Source of the DNA: Procambarus clarkii
Taxonomy: Eukaryota; Arthropoda; Malacostraca; Decapoda; Cambaridae
Assembly (NCBI RefSeq): GCF_040958095.1
Contig: NC_091165.1
Coordinates: 29,964,215-30,028,214, forward strand
Direction: 5' to 3'
DNA length: 64,000 bases
The notes under the pieces were generated by a model. The model was not told the origin of the DNA. It worked only from the letters and a program-made list of their open reading frames with translations, and did no database searches. This document shows, in pieces, positions 12,448 through 23,705 of this stretch (the stretch's first letter is position 1; each line of letters opens with the position of its first letter). The position numbers and the translations under genes are program-made.

Positions 12448-12644
12448 TGAATGTAGTGCTTTACCAGTCACTTAATGCACCAACGTAAAAATGTAACCCG
12501 ATTCGATACATTAATAACAGCGAAAACCTTTTTCACGCTTTATGGACTAATACGCATTATCCTCTTATATATTATGTGTTATAGAGGGGGTTCCGGACCC
12601 CCCCCCCACCCCCCATGACTGAGACCTCTTGTTTGCTCGTTAAT

Positions 12645-12740
12645 CATATTAAAACCACGCTATAATATGGACGTTGTATTAGAGCCACGATATAATAGGA
12701 CGTATTAGAGCGACGATATAATACGACGTATTATAGCGTA
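12645..12740. repeat. short 26-bp repeat, about 3.5 copies
   Basis: Units contain GACGTATTAGAGCGACGATA and TAATA-type spacers, moderately decayed. Confidence 0.75.
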
Positions 12741-13985
12741 CGCTTCTGGATAGGCAGAACCACTGGCCAGTTCGTAGCTCGTTAAGTAACGAGAACGAGT
12801 AGGAAGAAGACGAAGGCTCGTAGGACGACGCAGGGGAAAACGTCCCTCTGGAGAGATATTATCGAAAAGTGATTCTCTGCTCGATAAGAAATTTACAGTT
12901 AATAGACCTTGATATTGCCATTTGTGTGGAAGGGGCCTGGAGAACGAGAGGGGAGAGATGAGTGGAAGGGTGAGACAAGAGGAGAGACGAGAGAGAGGGA
13001 CAGAGGAAGGGACAGACGAGGGAAAATAGGATGAAGGAATAGGCAGGTGAAGGGATGAGACAATCTAGGATAAATTTTTTTTAAGATACTTTAAAAAGGA
13101 GATTAAAATATAACGAGATAGGAAAATGAAAATAAATTTCTTGTAGTATTTTTCGAGATATAAAGAAAACAAAACATATATAAGACAGTAAAGAAAGGAG
13201 GAAGAAAAACAGAGAACAAAGAATTTGAATAAGTAGAACACGCATAATTGATGTAAAGAAATAATGGCATTAAAATAAAATAAAAAATAAAGGGAAAATT
13301 TATGGTGACATTCATAATTAACAAATATTTATGTCAATAACTGCTGAAGAACTTAATAAAGATTTTAATTCAATCAATACTGAACAATTTAATTAAGATA
13401 ACTGTCAATTATTGAGATTAAAGCACAGATGCATTATATAAGGATGGAGTTTGATCTAATAATAAAAATAATTATATCACATTATATTTGAAAATAAATG
13501 ATTTAAATCAATGATTTCAATTTTGCTAGAAAAACTTTAACATTATTTATGCAAATGTTATTAACATTGGAAATCAATGATGCAAATGATAAAAAAAAAT
13601 TATGCAATGATGCAAATCAACCGTTTAATGCAACAATTCATCTTACCCCCCCCCCCTCCCCCTTCCCATATTCCATTGTTTTGCAACCTTATCCTGCAAT
13701 TGTCAACTCTCGAAACCCAATTCACAGGCAACTGGATATTGCAAGTTGTTGTTGAAGTCGTGTGCAACGCGCTAAGTTTTAGTTTAGATAATTTATTATG
13801 CACCCCATACCCATCTTGTGGGCGGTAGTGGGAAGGGTTACAGAGGCACATAATGGGCTCAGGAACTAAGCAGGACAAATAAGCATTCTTAATCAATCAC
13901 CCCTTTTTTTTTTACTCTCCTATTAAACGTAGTAACGTTAAACAGCGTGTTTGCTACTTCTTTATATTATATTTTATTATGCAGC
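12741..13985. other. AT-rich intergenic stretch
   Basis: Purine-rich from 12930 to 13060, then strongly AT-rich. A C-rich run sits at 13648-13667. Repeated ATGATGCAAAT words near 13550-13620. No gene recognised. Confidence 0.6.
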
Positions 13986-13989
13986 AGGA

Positions 13990-14500
13990 AACAGCGGGTC
14001 AGATCTCTGGTGAGATTGACATTGTAAATCTCTGATGATGATGTAAATATTGTAAATCTCTGGTAAGATTGACATTGCAAATCTCTGATGATGATGTAAA
14101 TATTGTAAATCTCTGGTAACATCGACATTGCAAATATCTGATGATGATGTAAACATTGTAAATCTCTGGTAACATCGACATTGCAAGTCTCTGATGATGA
14201 TGTAAATATTGTAAATCTCTGGTAAGATTGACATTGCAAATCTCTGATGATGATGTAAATATTGTAAATCTCTGGTAACATCGACATTGTAAATCTCTGA
14301 TCAGATCGACATTGCAAATGTCTGATGATGAAAACATTGTAAATCTCTGGTAAGATCGGCATTGTAAATCTTTGAGGATGTAAACATTGTAAATCTCTGC
14401 TAAGATAGACATTGTAAATCTCTGGTAAGATAGACATTGTAAATTTCTGATAATGTAAACATTGTAAATCTCTGGTAAGATCGACATTGTAAATCCCTCC
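13990..14500. repeat. 53-bp higher-order tandem array
   Basis: Two related half-units alternate: CATTGTAAATCTCTGGTAAG-type and CATTGCAAATCTCTGATGAT-type, giving a 53-bp period (starts at 14051, 14104, 14157, 14210). Downstream units lose the second half. Because 53 is not a multiple of three, three long minus-strand frames stay open (13967-14487); they are not genes. Confidence 0.94.
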
Positions 14501-14944
14501 CTGAGGCCTCAGGATGCTACAAACAACATTCTAAAAAAGATTTACAAAGCGGTCGAAGAGTAATGTTCAAAACTACTGAACATTACAAGGATGTGACACA
14601 AAGATGTCTGCAAGAACTCCTGCAATATTACCGTTGCAAATAAATTAGCCTCTGAGACATCGATCCTCCCAACCCCCAAAAAATATCATGATTCTGGACC
14701 CCTGCAAAGGACCCATAGGTGAGCACATGGTGATGAGTTCCCTGCTCTCCTGTGTCTAGTCTTCCCTCTCTCTTTCTTCCCTCTCCCTAAGCACCTCCTC
14801 CAAAGCCAGAACCACCAAACTCTCCGAAAGCCTGGCGTCACTCTTCTCAAGCAACTGGCAAGTCTGTGTGCAAGGCGACAGCTGTCGGCCCACATGCCTG
14901 CAAGTTTTCCAACTTCTTCAGATAAAGGCAGAAAATGTGCAAGA
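14501..14944. other. intergenic stretch, nothing recognised
   Basis: No repeat or gene family recognised. A minus-strand frame at 14686-14952 has no recognisable domain. Confidence 0.55.
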
Positions 14945-15345
14945 TTGCACATATCACTGTGGGATTACAGCAAGCAGGGGCACCTATTTTTTTCACTGGA
15001 ATTACATCAGGCACTGAACATATCACACTGGGATTACACCAAACAGTGAACACACCACACTGGGATTACACCAGGCATTGAACATATCACACTGGGATTA
15101 CACCAAACAGTGAACATACCACACTGGGATTACACCAGGCATTGAACATATCACACTGGGATTACACCAAACAGTGAACACACCACACTGGGATTACACC
15201 AGGCATTGAACATATCACACTGGGATTACACCATACAGTGAACATACCACACTGGGATTACACCAGGCATTGAACACACCACACTGGGATTACACCAGGC
15301 ATTGAACATATCACACTGGGATTACACCAAGCAGTGCACATTTTT
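14945..15345. repeat. 32-bp minisatellite, about 12 copies
   Basis: Units CACACTGGGATTACACCAGG plus CATTGAACATAT. Two variants, CAGGCATTGAACATAT and CAAACAGTGAACACAC, tend to alternate and so suggest a 64-bp higher-order unit. Confidence 0.95.
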
Positions 15346-15499
15346 CCCTGTGCCTCTGCAAATTCTTTCAATTTATAAATTTAGAGCATTAGCTGTAAAA
15401 ATATGTTGAGAAGAGTAAGAAATAGATCGCCATTGTGCCTGTGACAGGAAAAAGACCCTGGTAGGTAGCTACCTATGGATCAACTGTCGTTCATTGATC

Positions 15500-15675
15500 A
15501 TAAAAAATATGTTAATAATAATTAATAATAATTAATAATTAATAATTTTTATTTAGGCAAAGGTACATACATAAAGAGATTTTACAAAGTTTGTTGGCTT
15601 TATAGATAGGAGCTAGTACATACAATGCCTAAAGCCACTATTTCGCAAAGCGTTTCGGGCAGTGATTAAATAAAA
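15500..15675 (-). repeat. dispersed repeat with CCCGAAACGC core
   Basis: On the minus strand it reads GCCCGAAACGCTTTGCG, then TAGTGGCTTTAGGCATTGTA and an AAATAAA-type AT tail made of ATTAATA units (15512-15545). It is the same family as 48864-49000. It probably represents the 3' end of a retroelement, a view based on its poly(A)-signal-like tail. Confidence 0.65.
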
Positions 15676-17255
15676 CTGTAGAAGACTTTCTTTCTCATTC
15701 GGGGCTTTCTTTATTAGCATACGAATTGCTGGTATAAAAGCAGCAAGCATTCACCAAAGGGTGAATATATCAAGTATATCCGTACTCTTTGGTACTATTA
15801 TCATATATGATATACGGGAAATTATGTCGTTGCCTTACTCGTCCTGCTAACACCAACAGCCTCACTGATCAGATCATCAACCAGGAAACCTCACCTGCAC
15901 CCCTCTGGAACCCCTGCAAGGAAATACAATCAACAATTGTATTATGGGTTCAATGGTTCAATCGTCAGATCAACCTGTTCTCTCTCAACTAATAGGCCGG
16001 GTTTTTTTTAACGTTATATCGACTAACGTTACAAACGCCGCTTATTATGAACAGGTGCAGCTCACAGATATCTACGTTTTCTGCGCATCGGACTCAATAA
16101 GTTAGGTAAGTTACCTAGGTTCGAACGTTTCTGGTTAGGTTAATAGGTCGGATTTTTGACGGAGTAGCCAATCAAGTGAGAACGGGATTTGACGATTGTG
16201 TTAGACCAGAAAAGTTCGAAAATAGACAACCCACCTTACCGAACCTGCACCGTAGCGGCACTGTAGAAGACCGTAGCGGCACTGTAGAAGGCAGCAGTGA
16301 CAACAGGAGACAACGGGACATTAACAATGACCGTAACGCAATTAATTTCGATGCCAACGAAGGGTAAAACAAGGTTAAATTTCCAAACACGTCTGACAAC
16401 TCCAATATTCGTGTTCAACATTTCTGTTATGAATGCAGTTGGTGTCGAGTCAGTTCCCTGTCAGAGCTACTTGGCAAATTTTATGGCAAATACATTTTTT
16501 GTTTGGCTTATCACTGCATTGCTATTCTATAATGCGTTTGTTTCATATTTTGTCTATTTTTATGATTTACGAAAGAAAGACAAAATAAAGTGAAGCCAAA
16601 TAATAACATTTATTCTTAGGAATCTTAGAACATATGTTGTCTTTAACACAGACTGTTATGTTGTCTTTAGAACATATGTTGTCTTTAATATGTGTTTTGA
16701 TGTTAGTTGAGATCTATGTAGATGTATAATTGGATCTACATGTATACATGTATATGTGTCGCTATACAGGTTAGTCTGTCCTGCAGTCAGACTATCCTCA
16801 GCCCGCCCTACCATCTATCCCTAGGTCTATCTACCCCAATTGCCTAACCAGAAACATACGAACCCAAACATTCTAACCCAAGCATCCCACCTAACCTCTC
16901 GAGGGCCGCAGTAATGAAAAAAATCATATTTAACAGCATTTATTTTCACCAGTTCGTCGTTTTTTTAATCACGATGTGAGCAGAACATCATATTAAAGTA
17001 AGTTAGGTAAACAAGGATGTCTTGTTTAACATCCTCGTTTACTTTAGAGAAGCTGAGTTGTTTGCCTCTTCAAACCTCGACCACGCATACCTGTGTTTAC
17101 ACTCAAACACACTCACACACTTTTTTATGTGTATAGTGAAGTGGTGATATACGTACATATACACGGCAGAAATACGTACATGTCTACACACATCTTTATG
17201 TCCCCCCATGGGTACGCATGCACCAATTTTACGACAGGTAAGATCAAATAGTAAC
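15676..17255. other. intergenic stretch with minor duplications
   Basis: Contains a 20-bp direct duplication CCGTAGCGGCACTGTAGAAG (16250-16289) and a repeated AGAACATATGTTGTCTTTAA (16627-16690). A frame at 16297-16593 has a hydrophobic C-terminal half but matches no family I know. Confidence 0.5.
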
Positions 17256-17500
17256 ACCTAGACACGTATTCATCAGGCAGTCACGCAACCACATCCCGAA
17301 ACCTATGCATCTTTCCTCGATTATGTCGGGGCTTTTGTTTACCTTTGTAAAACAGTTTACATGTTTCGAAACTTCACATCCCATTCCTATTATTGGCCTA
17401 GACACCTTTGTAGCACTTCACAACTCTTAAAGTGTTTAATAAATGGCAACAAAGTCGCCACGATTGAGGAGTGATGCACACGTAAGTGCTTGATTAATCC
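17256..17500. mobile_element. diverged MITE copy, same family as 17681-17940
   Basis: The pieces ACCTATGCATCTTTCCTCGAT, GCTTTTGTTTACCTTTGTAA and, inverted, TGTTTAATAAATGGCAACAA with CACGATTGAGGAGTGATG follow the order of the MITE at 17681. The termini are too decayed to define. Confidence 0.6.
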
Positions 17501-17680
17501 TGCTTTAGAGGATTAATCTAGTTGCAGCAAACAAGTTCTTACGGAGAAGATATGAAGTGACTGTCGACCCGGAAGACACGTGAGCCTCGCTCGGGAGAAC
17601 AAACAATTATTTTATTGCAGGAAATAACTCGACCAATAATGTGGTCGAGTAGAGATAAGTCAACCACACACGGAAGAGCT

Positions 17681-17940
17681 GGGGCCAGATTCACGAAGCA
17701 GTTACGCCAGCACTTACGAACCTGTCCATCTTTTCTCAATCTTTGGCGGCTTTGTTTACATTTATTAAACAGTTAATGAGCTCCGAAGCACCAGGAGGCT
17801 GTTTATAACAATAACAACAGTTGATTGGTAAGTTTTCATGCTTGTAAACTGTTTAATAAATGTAACCAAAGCCGTCAAAGATTGAGGAAAGATGTACACG
17901 TTCGTAAGTACTTGCGCAACTGCTTCGTGAATCTGGCCCC
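17681..17940. mobile_element. 260-bp MITE with long terminal inverted repeats
   Basis: Starts GGGGCCAGATTCACGAAGCA and ends with its exact reverse complement. The inverted arms extend about 95 bp at roughly 90 percent identity, to AATAAACAGTT. No coding sequence, so a non-autonomous DNA element or foldback element. A target duplication is unclear: CTG flanks both sides only if one terminal G is given to the host. Confidence 0.88.
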
Positions 17941-18061
17941 TGGTGTGTAAGTACTGGACCTGGTCACGTCCAGTTGATATAAGGACCCAAATAGAGCTGG
18001 GTCCTGTATCTCAGTAATCTACGTCCTAGAATAACACTCAAGGGATCCAGGTTGAGTGCTG

Positions 18062-18125
18062 GAACTAGACGGAAACTGTTGGGCATGTTTTTTCATTCAC
18101 CTGAGGCCTTCTTTATGTGATAGTG
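18062..18125 (+). mobile_element. short SINE type B fragment
   Basis: GACGGAAACTGTTGGGCATG, then CATTCACCTGAGGCCTT, matches the middle of the type B SINE body. Confidence 0.45.
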
Positions 18126-18715
18126 TTCATATCCAATCCAGCAAATTTAAATTTGTTCACCGCCATATATACCTCTGAAATGTATATATAGTAAATCTTG
18201 TATGGAGAAATATGTTTATATAAGGGAGATATATAATGTGTCTCTTTTTTTCTCCTGTAAAAAACTAAGTTTGCTCTTATTCAATACCGAGTTATTCTTG
18301 CATGGTCGTTACCTGATAACCCTCGCTTGTCTGGTCATCGACGCCCGGGGGGAGAGGGGGGGGAACTGCCTGCAGGTGAGAGAGGGGGGAGAGAGTAGTG
18401 AGTGTCTGAAATTTTGTTTATCTTCCACTACAGACGAGGCCATTCATTTAGATGGTAACCAGCTTATCTACATTCTTTTCTGTCCTCCATGGATGGGATT
18501 GGAGTTGTTGTTGTTGTTATAGATTCAGCTACTCGGAACAAGTTCCAAGTAGCAGGGGCTATGGTGAACCCGTAGTGGACTTACCTGGCACAGGAGCGGT
18601 GCTGTGAGTGGGATTGGAGATCTGTTCGCCTGTATATTGTGTAGTGGGTTAGTGAGGTGTGGGTGAGGGGTGAGGGGGGAGGGAGGGAAGGGTGACGGGG
18701 AGGGAGGGGAGGGAA
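18126..18715. other. intergenic stretch, nothing recognised
   Basis: G-rich near 18340-18395 and 18655-18715. The frame at 18202-18522 matches no known family. Confidence 0.55.
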
Positions 18716-18782
18716 GAAGAGTGAAGGAGAGTGAAGGAGAGTGAAGGAGAGTGAAGGAGAGTGAAGGAGAGTGAAGGAGAGG
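18716..18782. repeat. 10-bp repeat GAGTGAAGGA
   Basis: Six perfect units at the end of a longer G/A-rich tract. Confidence 0.94.
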
Positions 18783-19024
18783 AGGGGCTAGTTGAAGAAG
18801 GGACTTAAACACACAATCTCTTTCTCCATCCTTCAATATCCATAAAATAAATGAGTAGATTGTCTCGTTGACGTCCGTGGTGAAGGAGATAATTGGTCAT
18901 TACACAGCAAGATAATTAGTCTGTAACACAGAATGTGGAGTAATTATCAGGGGAAAGCGTCTAGCCAATATGACTTAAATCCTTAGATGGATTTAATTGA
19001 CATGAGAACAATTATAGCTGGCTC

Positions 19025-19200
19025 CTGTTGCAAAATATCCTAGGCTCACAAACAAGGCACCCGAGTTCAAGCCAGACAAGACAGAAACGGTTGGACACGC
19101 TTCATCTCACCTGATGCCTCTTTTCACCTTGGAGTTAAATATAGGGACCGGGCGTTATATCCAGTTGTGGGTCGCATTCTAGAGAAGGTCCGGAGATGGC
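19025..19200 (+). mobile_element. SINE type B, diverged
   Basis: Box B-like GAGTTCAAGCC (19062-19072), then GACAGAAACGGTTGGACACG and CATCTCACCTGATGCCTC. Head and body are in the same order as at 5228. Confidence 0.6.
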
Positions 19201-19239
19201 CTTGAGTGACCTTGATAAGTTTAAGTACAATGAAATGAG

Positions 19240-19395
19240 ATATGAGACCTTCTTGCAGGTCGGCGTTCAATCCCCCGACCGTCCAAGTGATCGCCCACAA
19301 TTCCTCTCCTCCGTGTTATCCTAAATCCTTACCTCTTCCAAGTGCTAAATCGTCGTAATGATATAGTGCTTTTATGCTGATAACTACCTTACCTT
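19240..19395 (+). mobile_element. SINE type C, diverged
   Basis: TTGCAGGTCGGCGTTCAATC (box B-like), CCCGACCGTCCAAGTGATCG, and downstream CCTAAATCCTTACCTCTTCC. It matches copies at 26295, 42690, 50950 and 58330. It directly follows a type B copy. Confidence 0.6.
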
Positions 19396-19404
19396 ATCCT
19401 GAAC

Positions 19405-19470
19405 CCATGGGGGATCGAACCCCGACTCTTCAAGAAGTGAGGCCACCCCTGCTACCGAGCAGTTCAAGTT
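19405..19470 (-). mobile_element. tRNA-like SINE head
   Basis: The minus strand reads TCGGGGTTCGATCCCCC (box B) preceded by a TGCTCGGTAGCAGGGGTGG box A-like region. It is head to tail with the type C copy beside it. Confidence 0.5.
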
Positions 19471-19707
19471 AAAAGAGATTACACTATCATTCTCAGGTTG
19501 ACTCACTGTAAACACAGGCTCGACGCGTGTCCTCACTTCATTCTTAACTTCTCATGCTCAATGATTATATTTTGACTTCTGTCATGTATCATACAAATCA
19601 CTTTCTTGAAGCTGGTCATATCATTAGGCTTCATATCTTCACGCTTGTAATGATTGATTTTTGAGTTACGTTTCTCTGAGGATTATCTAATCATCACGAA
19701 ATGAATG

Positions 19708-19743
19708 AATTCCCATGACTGAACTGTTTCAGTCATGGGAATT
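19708..19743. other. perfect 16-bp stem hairpin
   Basis: AATTCCCATGACTGAA (19708-19723), loop CTGT, and the exact complement at 19728-19743. Function unknown; could be a relic of a short palindromic element. Confidence 0.9.
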
Positions 19744-19784
19744 TTGTTTCTCCTACAACAAGGGTAGTAGGGGAAGAAAAGATT

Positions 19785-19883
19785 AAAGTGTTCAGTGAGA
19801 ATCCACAAGATCTTCTCTGAAAGCTCTTTGTTTTCTTCTTCGAGAATGTGGGTCCCTGCAATTGAACCAAAGGTGATACCCCT
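19785..19883 (+). repeat. unclassified dispersed repeat
   Basis: TTGTTTTCTTCTTCGAGAAT, GTGGGTCCCTGCAATTGAAC and AAAGGTGATACCCC match 47575-47640 piecewise. Origin unknown. It is followed by an AT microsatellite. Confidence 0.55.
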
Positions 19884-19887
19884 ATAT

Positions 19888-19973
<86 letters not shown>

Positions 19974-19974
19974 G
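19884..19974. repeat. (AT)n microsatellite
   Basis: AT tract, slightly interrupted at both ends. Confidence 0.95.
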
Positions 19975-20721
19975 ATATCAACTGTAGTATGTACACAACA
20001 GTCTGTCAATGGTCAGATTAAATTTTCGTGTCTGAAACGTTATAGTCCGTGACACGCTGGGGTGGGGGGGGGGAGGAGGACATGACATGTAGATGCGTTC
20101 GTCGCCAAGTCGTTCATAAAGAACCAAAGATGAAGGTTGGGAGTGTATTTAACATATAATACAGTGTTAGTTTGTTTGTTCGGGTCACCCCCGGGCATCC
20201 CAGATCTGTCTGTTTTTGTGTCTGTCTTCCAGTCTCACAATGTCACTCATGTAGAGTATTTATAATACACATGATAACATGTAAGTTTAGTTGTTTGATA
20301 CTGAAACAACACGAGCATCAAGTCACATATTAAAATGTTCGTGCGAGGAAATAATTGCATAGGGAAATTTTGCAATACACAAAGCCAGAGAATATAGCTT
20401 AAACACCAATTTTCATTGTGATTATTTTCCGTCAGACCTCGCCCTGTGCAGTTGGTCTCGCTGCTCGGCTGTAAGACCGGCTTACGGTTTTAAATGTTCA
20501 CATATTTTCGCGAATAGATGAGCCCATGAACGTGGAAATAATTTTAATTTATTGAGTCACTTCAGCTCAGGTGATATTTCTGAGAGTAGGGAATTAAGGC
20601 GATCAGTCATGAACATCACGTTTTTGGCCCAGTCTCTCAAGCTTCTTACGAAAAGAAGATTCTTCGTCAGCGAATGTTAAGAGGATTATTGAAAACAATA
20701 TTTATAAGTTAGGGTATTTAG

Positions 20722-20725
<4 letters not shown>
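19975..20725. other. intergenic stretch, nothing recognised
   Basis: No gene or known repeat recognised. A G run occurs at 20064-20073. Confidence 0.55.

Positions 20726-20816
<91 letters not shown>
20726..20816. repeat. (AT)n microsatellite, left flank of the foldback element
   Basis: About 91 bp of AT ending exactly at the foldback terminus. Confidence 0.96.
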
Positions 20817-20819
<3 letters not shown>

Positions 20820-21205
20820 GTACCTAGTAGCCAGAACGCACTTCTCAGCCTACTATGCAAGGCTCGATTTGCCTAATAAGCCAAGTTTTGATGAACTACT
20901 GCTTTTTCGACTACCTAACCTACCTAACCAAACCTAACCTAACATTTTCGGCTACCTAACCTAACCTAACCTATAAAGATAGGTTAGGTTAGGTTAGGTA
21001 GGGTTGGTTAGGTTCGGTCATATATCTATGTTAATTTTAACTCCAATAAAAAAAAATTGACCTCATACATAATGAAATGGGTAGCTTTATCATTTCATAA
21101 GAAAAAAAATAGAGAAAATATATTAATTCAGGAAAACTTGGCTTATTAGGCAAATCGGGCCTTGCATAGTAGGCTGAGAAGTGCGTTCTGGCTACTAGGT
21201 ACGAC
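20817..21205. mobile_element. foldback element with 73-bp termini and telomere-like core
   Basis: Terminal inverted repeats at 20817-20889 and 21133-21205 differ at one position (GGCTCG versus GGCCCG). TA repeats flank both ends, which fits insertion at TA. Inside lies a nested perfect hairpin with 23-bp arms (20952-20974 and 979-1001 of the 20/21 kb) built from CCTAA/TTAGG pentamers with an AAAG loop. No coding sequence. The terminal repeat is one I recall as abundant in decapods. Confidence 0.9.
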
Positions 21206-21254
21206 ATATATATATATGCGAACAAGCCTGAATGGTCCCCAGGACAATATGCAA

Positions 21255-21464
<210 letters not shown>

Positions 21465-21465
<1 letters not shown>

Positions 21466-22244
21466 CCTTGCAGGGCCACCTTCACTGCTTGTTTATCTTC
21501 AACAACTCGTTGATTTATGCAAGTTAACGTGCACAGCATTTCATATTTATTTATTCTAGTTAAAACTAACGAAAAAGACATTTGTTTTGTTAGGCATTTA
21601 GCCCCATTATAGGTTTATCACGTGATGTGATGGAACAGGTAGAAAGGTTCGTAGAACGACAGGCAGATAGTCATAGGGAGGAAGGTCAAGTAAGTTGATC
21701 CTGTCAAACTGGCAATGTCATAGGAGTGACAGGATCAAACTGGCAATGTCATAGGACTTGGCCAGGCTTCAGCTGGCTAAGTCCACCTGAGAATACCTCC
21801 AACTGCCCTCAGTCTAACTTGGTTAACTTCCCATGCTGACCCGCTGCACCTGAGCTAAGCTCCTGCTGGACAGGCACCTGATATTTCTCGTCCTACTCAC
21901 CTGCAAATACTCTAGATATATTACACTATTTCCCCGTAGGTACTTGATAGGTTTTGTATTATTCACCTGCAGATATCTGTTCTCTCATGTTCATTTTTAC
22001 CGGCATAATTAAAATTCTAATGAGCATGAGAGGAAAAATAGGTGTAAAACATCGTATTTTTTATTAAATCTTTCGTATCGTCACTAATGAACTTTTAGAA
22101 CTTCGTGTGTGTGTGTGTTCGGTGAAATTATGGAACATGATTTTCAATACAGAATTAAATGTCGTCGCATGGTTTACTTTCTTGTTTTATTCATGTTCGG
22201 ATTCATATTCATTCATGTCCATGCACCCACGCACCCCCCTGTTT
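21465..22244. other. intergenic stretch
   Basis: A direct duplication AAACTGGCAATGTCATAGGA occurs at 21703-21723 and 21734-21753. Nothing else recognised. Confidence 0.55.
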
Positions 22245-22392
22245 ATGAGTGAAAAAAGTTTTACACATGACTCACAACTGATGACGTTCGAACACTTCGG
22301 GAACAAGTGCTTCGCTGACGACTTTTGTTCGAACCACAACGTTGTAAATGCTTCACCCACGTACTACAAATAATAAAATAATCGCCAACAGA
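22245..22392 (+). repeat. dispersed segment joined to a telomere-like tract
   Basis: ACTGATGACGTTCGAACACT through CACCCACGTACTACAAATAA leads directly into CCTAA repeats. I recall this arrangement as recurrent in decapods but cannot name the element. Confidence 0.5.
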
Positions 22393-22510
22393 ACCTAAAC
22401 ACCTAACCTAACCTAACCTAAACACCTAACCTAACCTAACCTAACCTAACCTAACCTAAACACCTAACCTAACCTAACCTAACCTAACCTAACCTAACCT
22501 AACCTAACCA
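22393..22510. repeat. internal telomere-like (CCTAA)n tract
   Basis: About 20 CCTAA pentamers, broken by three ACACCTAA insertions. The complement TTAGG is the usual arthropod telomere repeat. Non-telomeric sequence continues on both sides, so it is interstitial. Confidence 0.93.
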
Positions 22511-22569
22511 ACGCCAAAATGCTAATATATAACAATTTTAATATATATTTGCGAAAATTCGTATTTTGA

Positions 22570-22790
22570 ATGAACAGCATGAACATCTTCAAGAGGAAAG
22601 TAGATTTATTCCTCCAAGGAGTGCCGGACCAACCGGGCTGTGGTGGGTATGTGGGCCTGCGGGCCGCTCCTAGCAACAGCATAGTGGACCAAACTCTCAC
22701 AAGTCAAGCCTGGCCTCGGGCCGGGCTTGGGGAGTAGAAGAACTCCCAGAACCCCATCAACCAGGTATCAACCAGCATGTTAAAGTTGAT
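22570..22790 (+). pseudogene. LINE ORF2 C-terminal end
   Basis: Translation from 22570 gives MNSMNIFKRKVDLFLQGVPD, QPGCGGYVGLRAAPSN and SIVDQ, ending in a stop at 22735-22737. This is the conserved C-terminal tail of a jockey/CR1-type non-LTR retrotransposon polyprotein, after the reverse transcriptase. A stop lies just upstream at 22567-22569 and the reverse transcriptase itself is missing, so it is a 5'-truncated copy. It differs from the LINE at 29981, so at least two LINE families are present. Confidence 0.75.
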
Positions 22791-23494
22791 GAATGCGTCT
22801 TTGGGGTCGACCGCTGGATGGAATGGTCTTGGTCTGAGGATAGGTTGGAGTGTGAGAGAGTCGGAAGGAAGTGAAAAAAAAACAGCAGTAGAGTCGGAAG
22901 GGGTGAATCCCGTGAAGTCTTCTGGAAACTTATCGCGAAAACATCGTCACTGGTGATTCATATTGAATCACATCAACATATTTGTTGCAGATTTCGTGAG
23001 ATTTAATATTTTTCTCATTGCAGTCAGCATTTTTCTTTCCTTCGTCACGGGTATATTTTCATCGAAAATAAGTTGCAGAATTTCTTTCTTTCTGTATGAT
23101 ATGTCTATCATAATATAAATATATATATATTCCATCACTCGCAACAGAAGTTGGCAGTTTTGATAAAGTATTGATAAAGAAAAATAAAGATTAAAGTATC
23201 AAAAGATATTGTAACGACTCAGCTTTGCCAATGGGAGTAGTGATTTTTATTTAAAAGATGATCACGCAGCATACAGCATTTCATACGTGTTTAACTGTAA
23301 GAAATGATAAACTTTGTACGAAGATATTTTCTTTCTTTGAATTCTGAACAACGCTGTGAGTAATTCAAGATGACTATCATCATGTCCCGACCCTTCTTAG
23401 CTGGATAGTTCAATAGCTTTGAACAACTTTAAAAAAAAAATGCCTTGCGGTTATGTACAAGGTGAATGTCTATGAACAAGATCAATGTCTAAGT
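22791..23494. other. intergenic stretch, nothing recognised
   Basis: AT-rich with no recognised feature. Confidence 0.6.
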
Positions 23495-23705
23495 AAGGTT
23501 TGGTTTGATTAGTTTAGGTTAGGATTGAGTATGCTAGTTTAGGATTGAGTATGCTAGATTAGGATTGAGTATGCTAGGCTAGGATTGAGTATGCTAGATT
23601 AGGATAGGATAGGCTAGGCTAGGTTGGGCTAGGTTAGGCTAGGCTAGGTTGGGCTAGGCTAGGTTGGGCTAGGTTAGGCTAGGCTAGGTTAGGCTAGGCT
23701 AGACT
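23495..23705. repeat. degenerate (TTAGG/CTAGG)n repeat
   Basis: Starts as a 20-bp unit GATTGAGTATGCTAGATTAG and passes into GGCTA/GGTTA pentamers. It may be a decayed telomere-like tract; that is inference. Confidence 0.8.

Noticed and set aside
14020-14340. Repeated CTGATGA words as hammerhead ribozyme cores
   Set aside because: No stem II followed by GAAA at the required place; CTGATGATGATG is part of the tandem unit.
13967-14487. Three overlapping minus-strand frames up to 162 residues
   Set aside because: Translations of the 53-bp array; the period is not divisible by three, so the same peptide cycles through all frames.
16297-16593. 98-residue frame with a hydrophobic C-terminal half
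   Set aside because: AT-rich DNA readily gives hydrophobic frames; no family match, no start context or splice evidence.
20817-21205. True telomere or subtelomere end
   Set aside because: The TTAGG units are few, occur in both orientations within a foldback element, and unique sequence continues on both sides.
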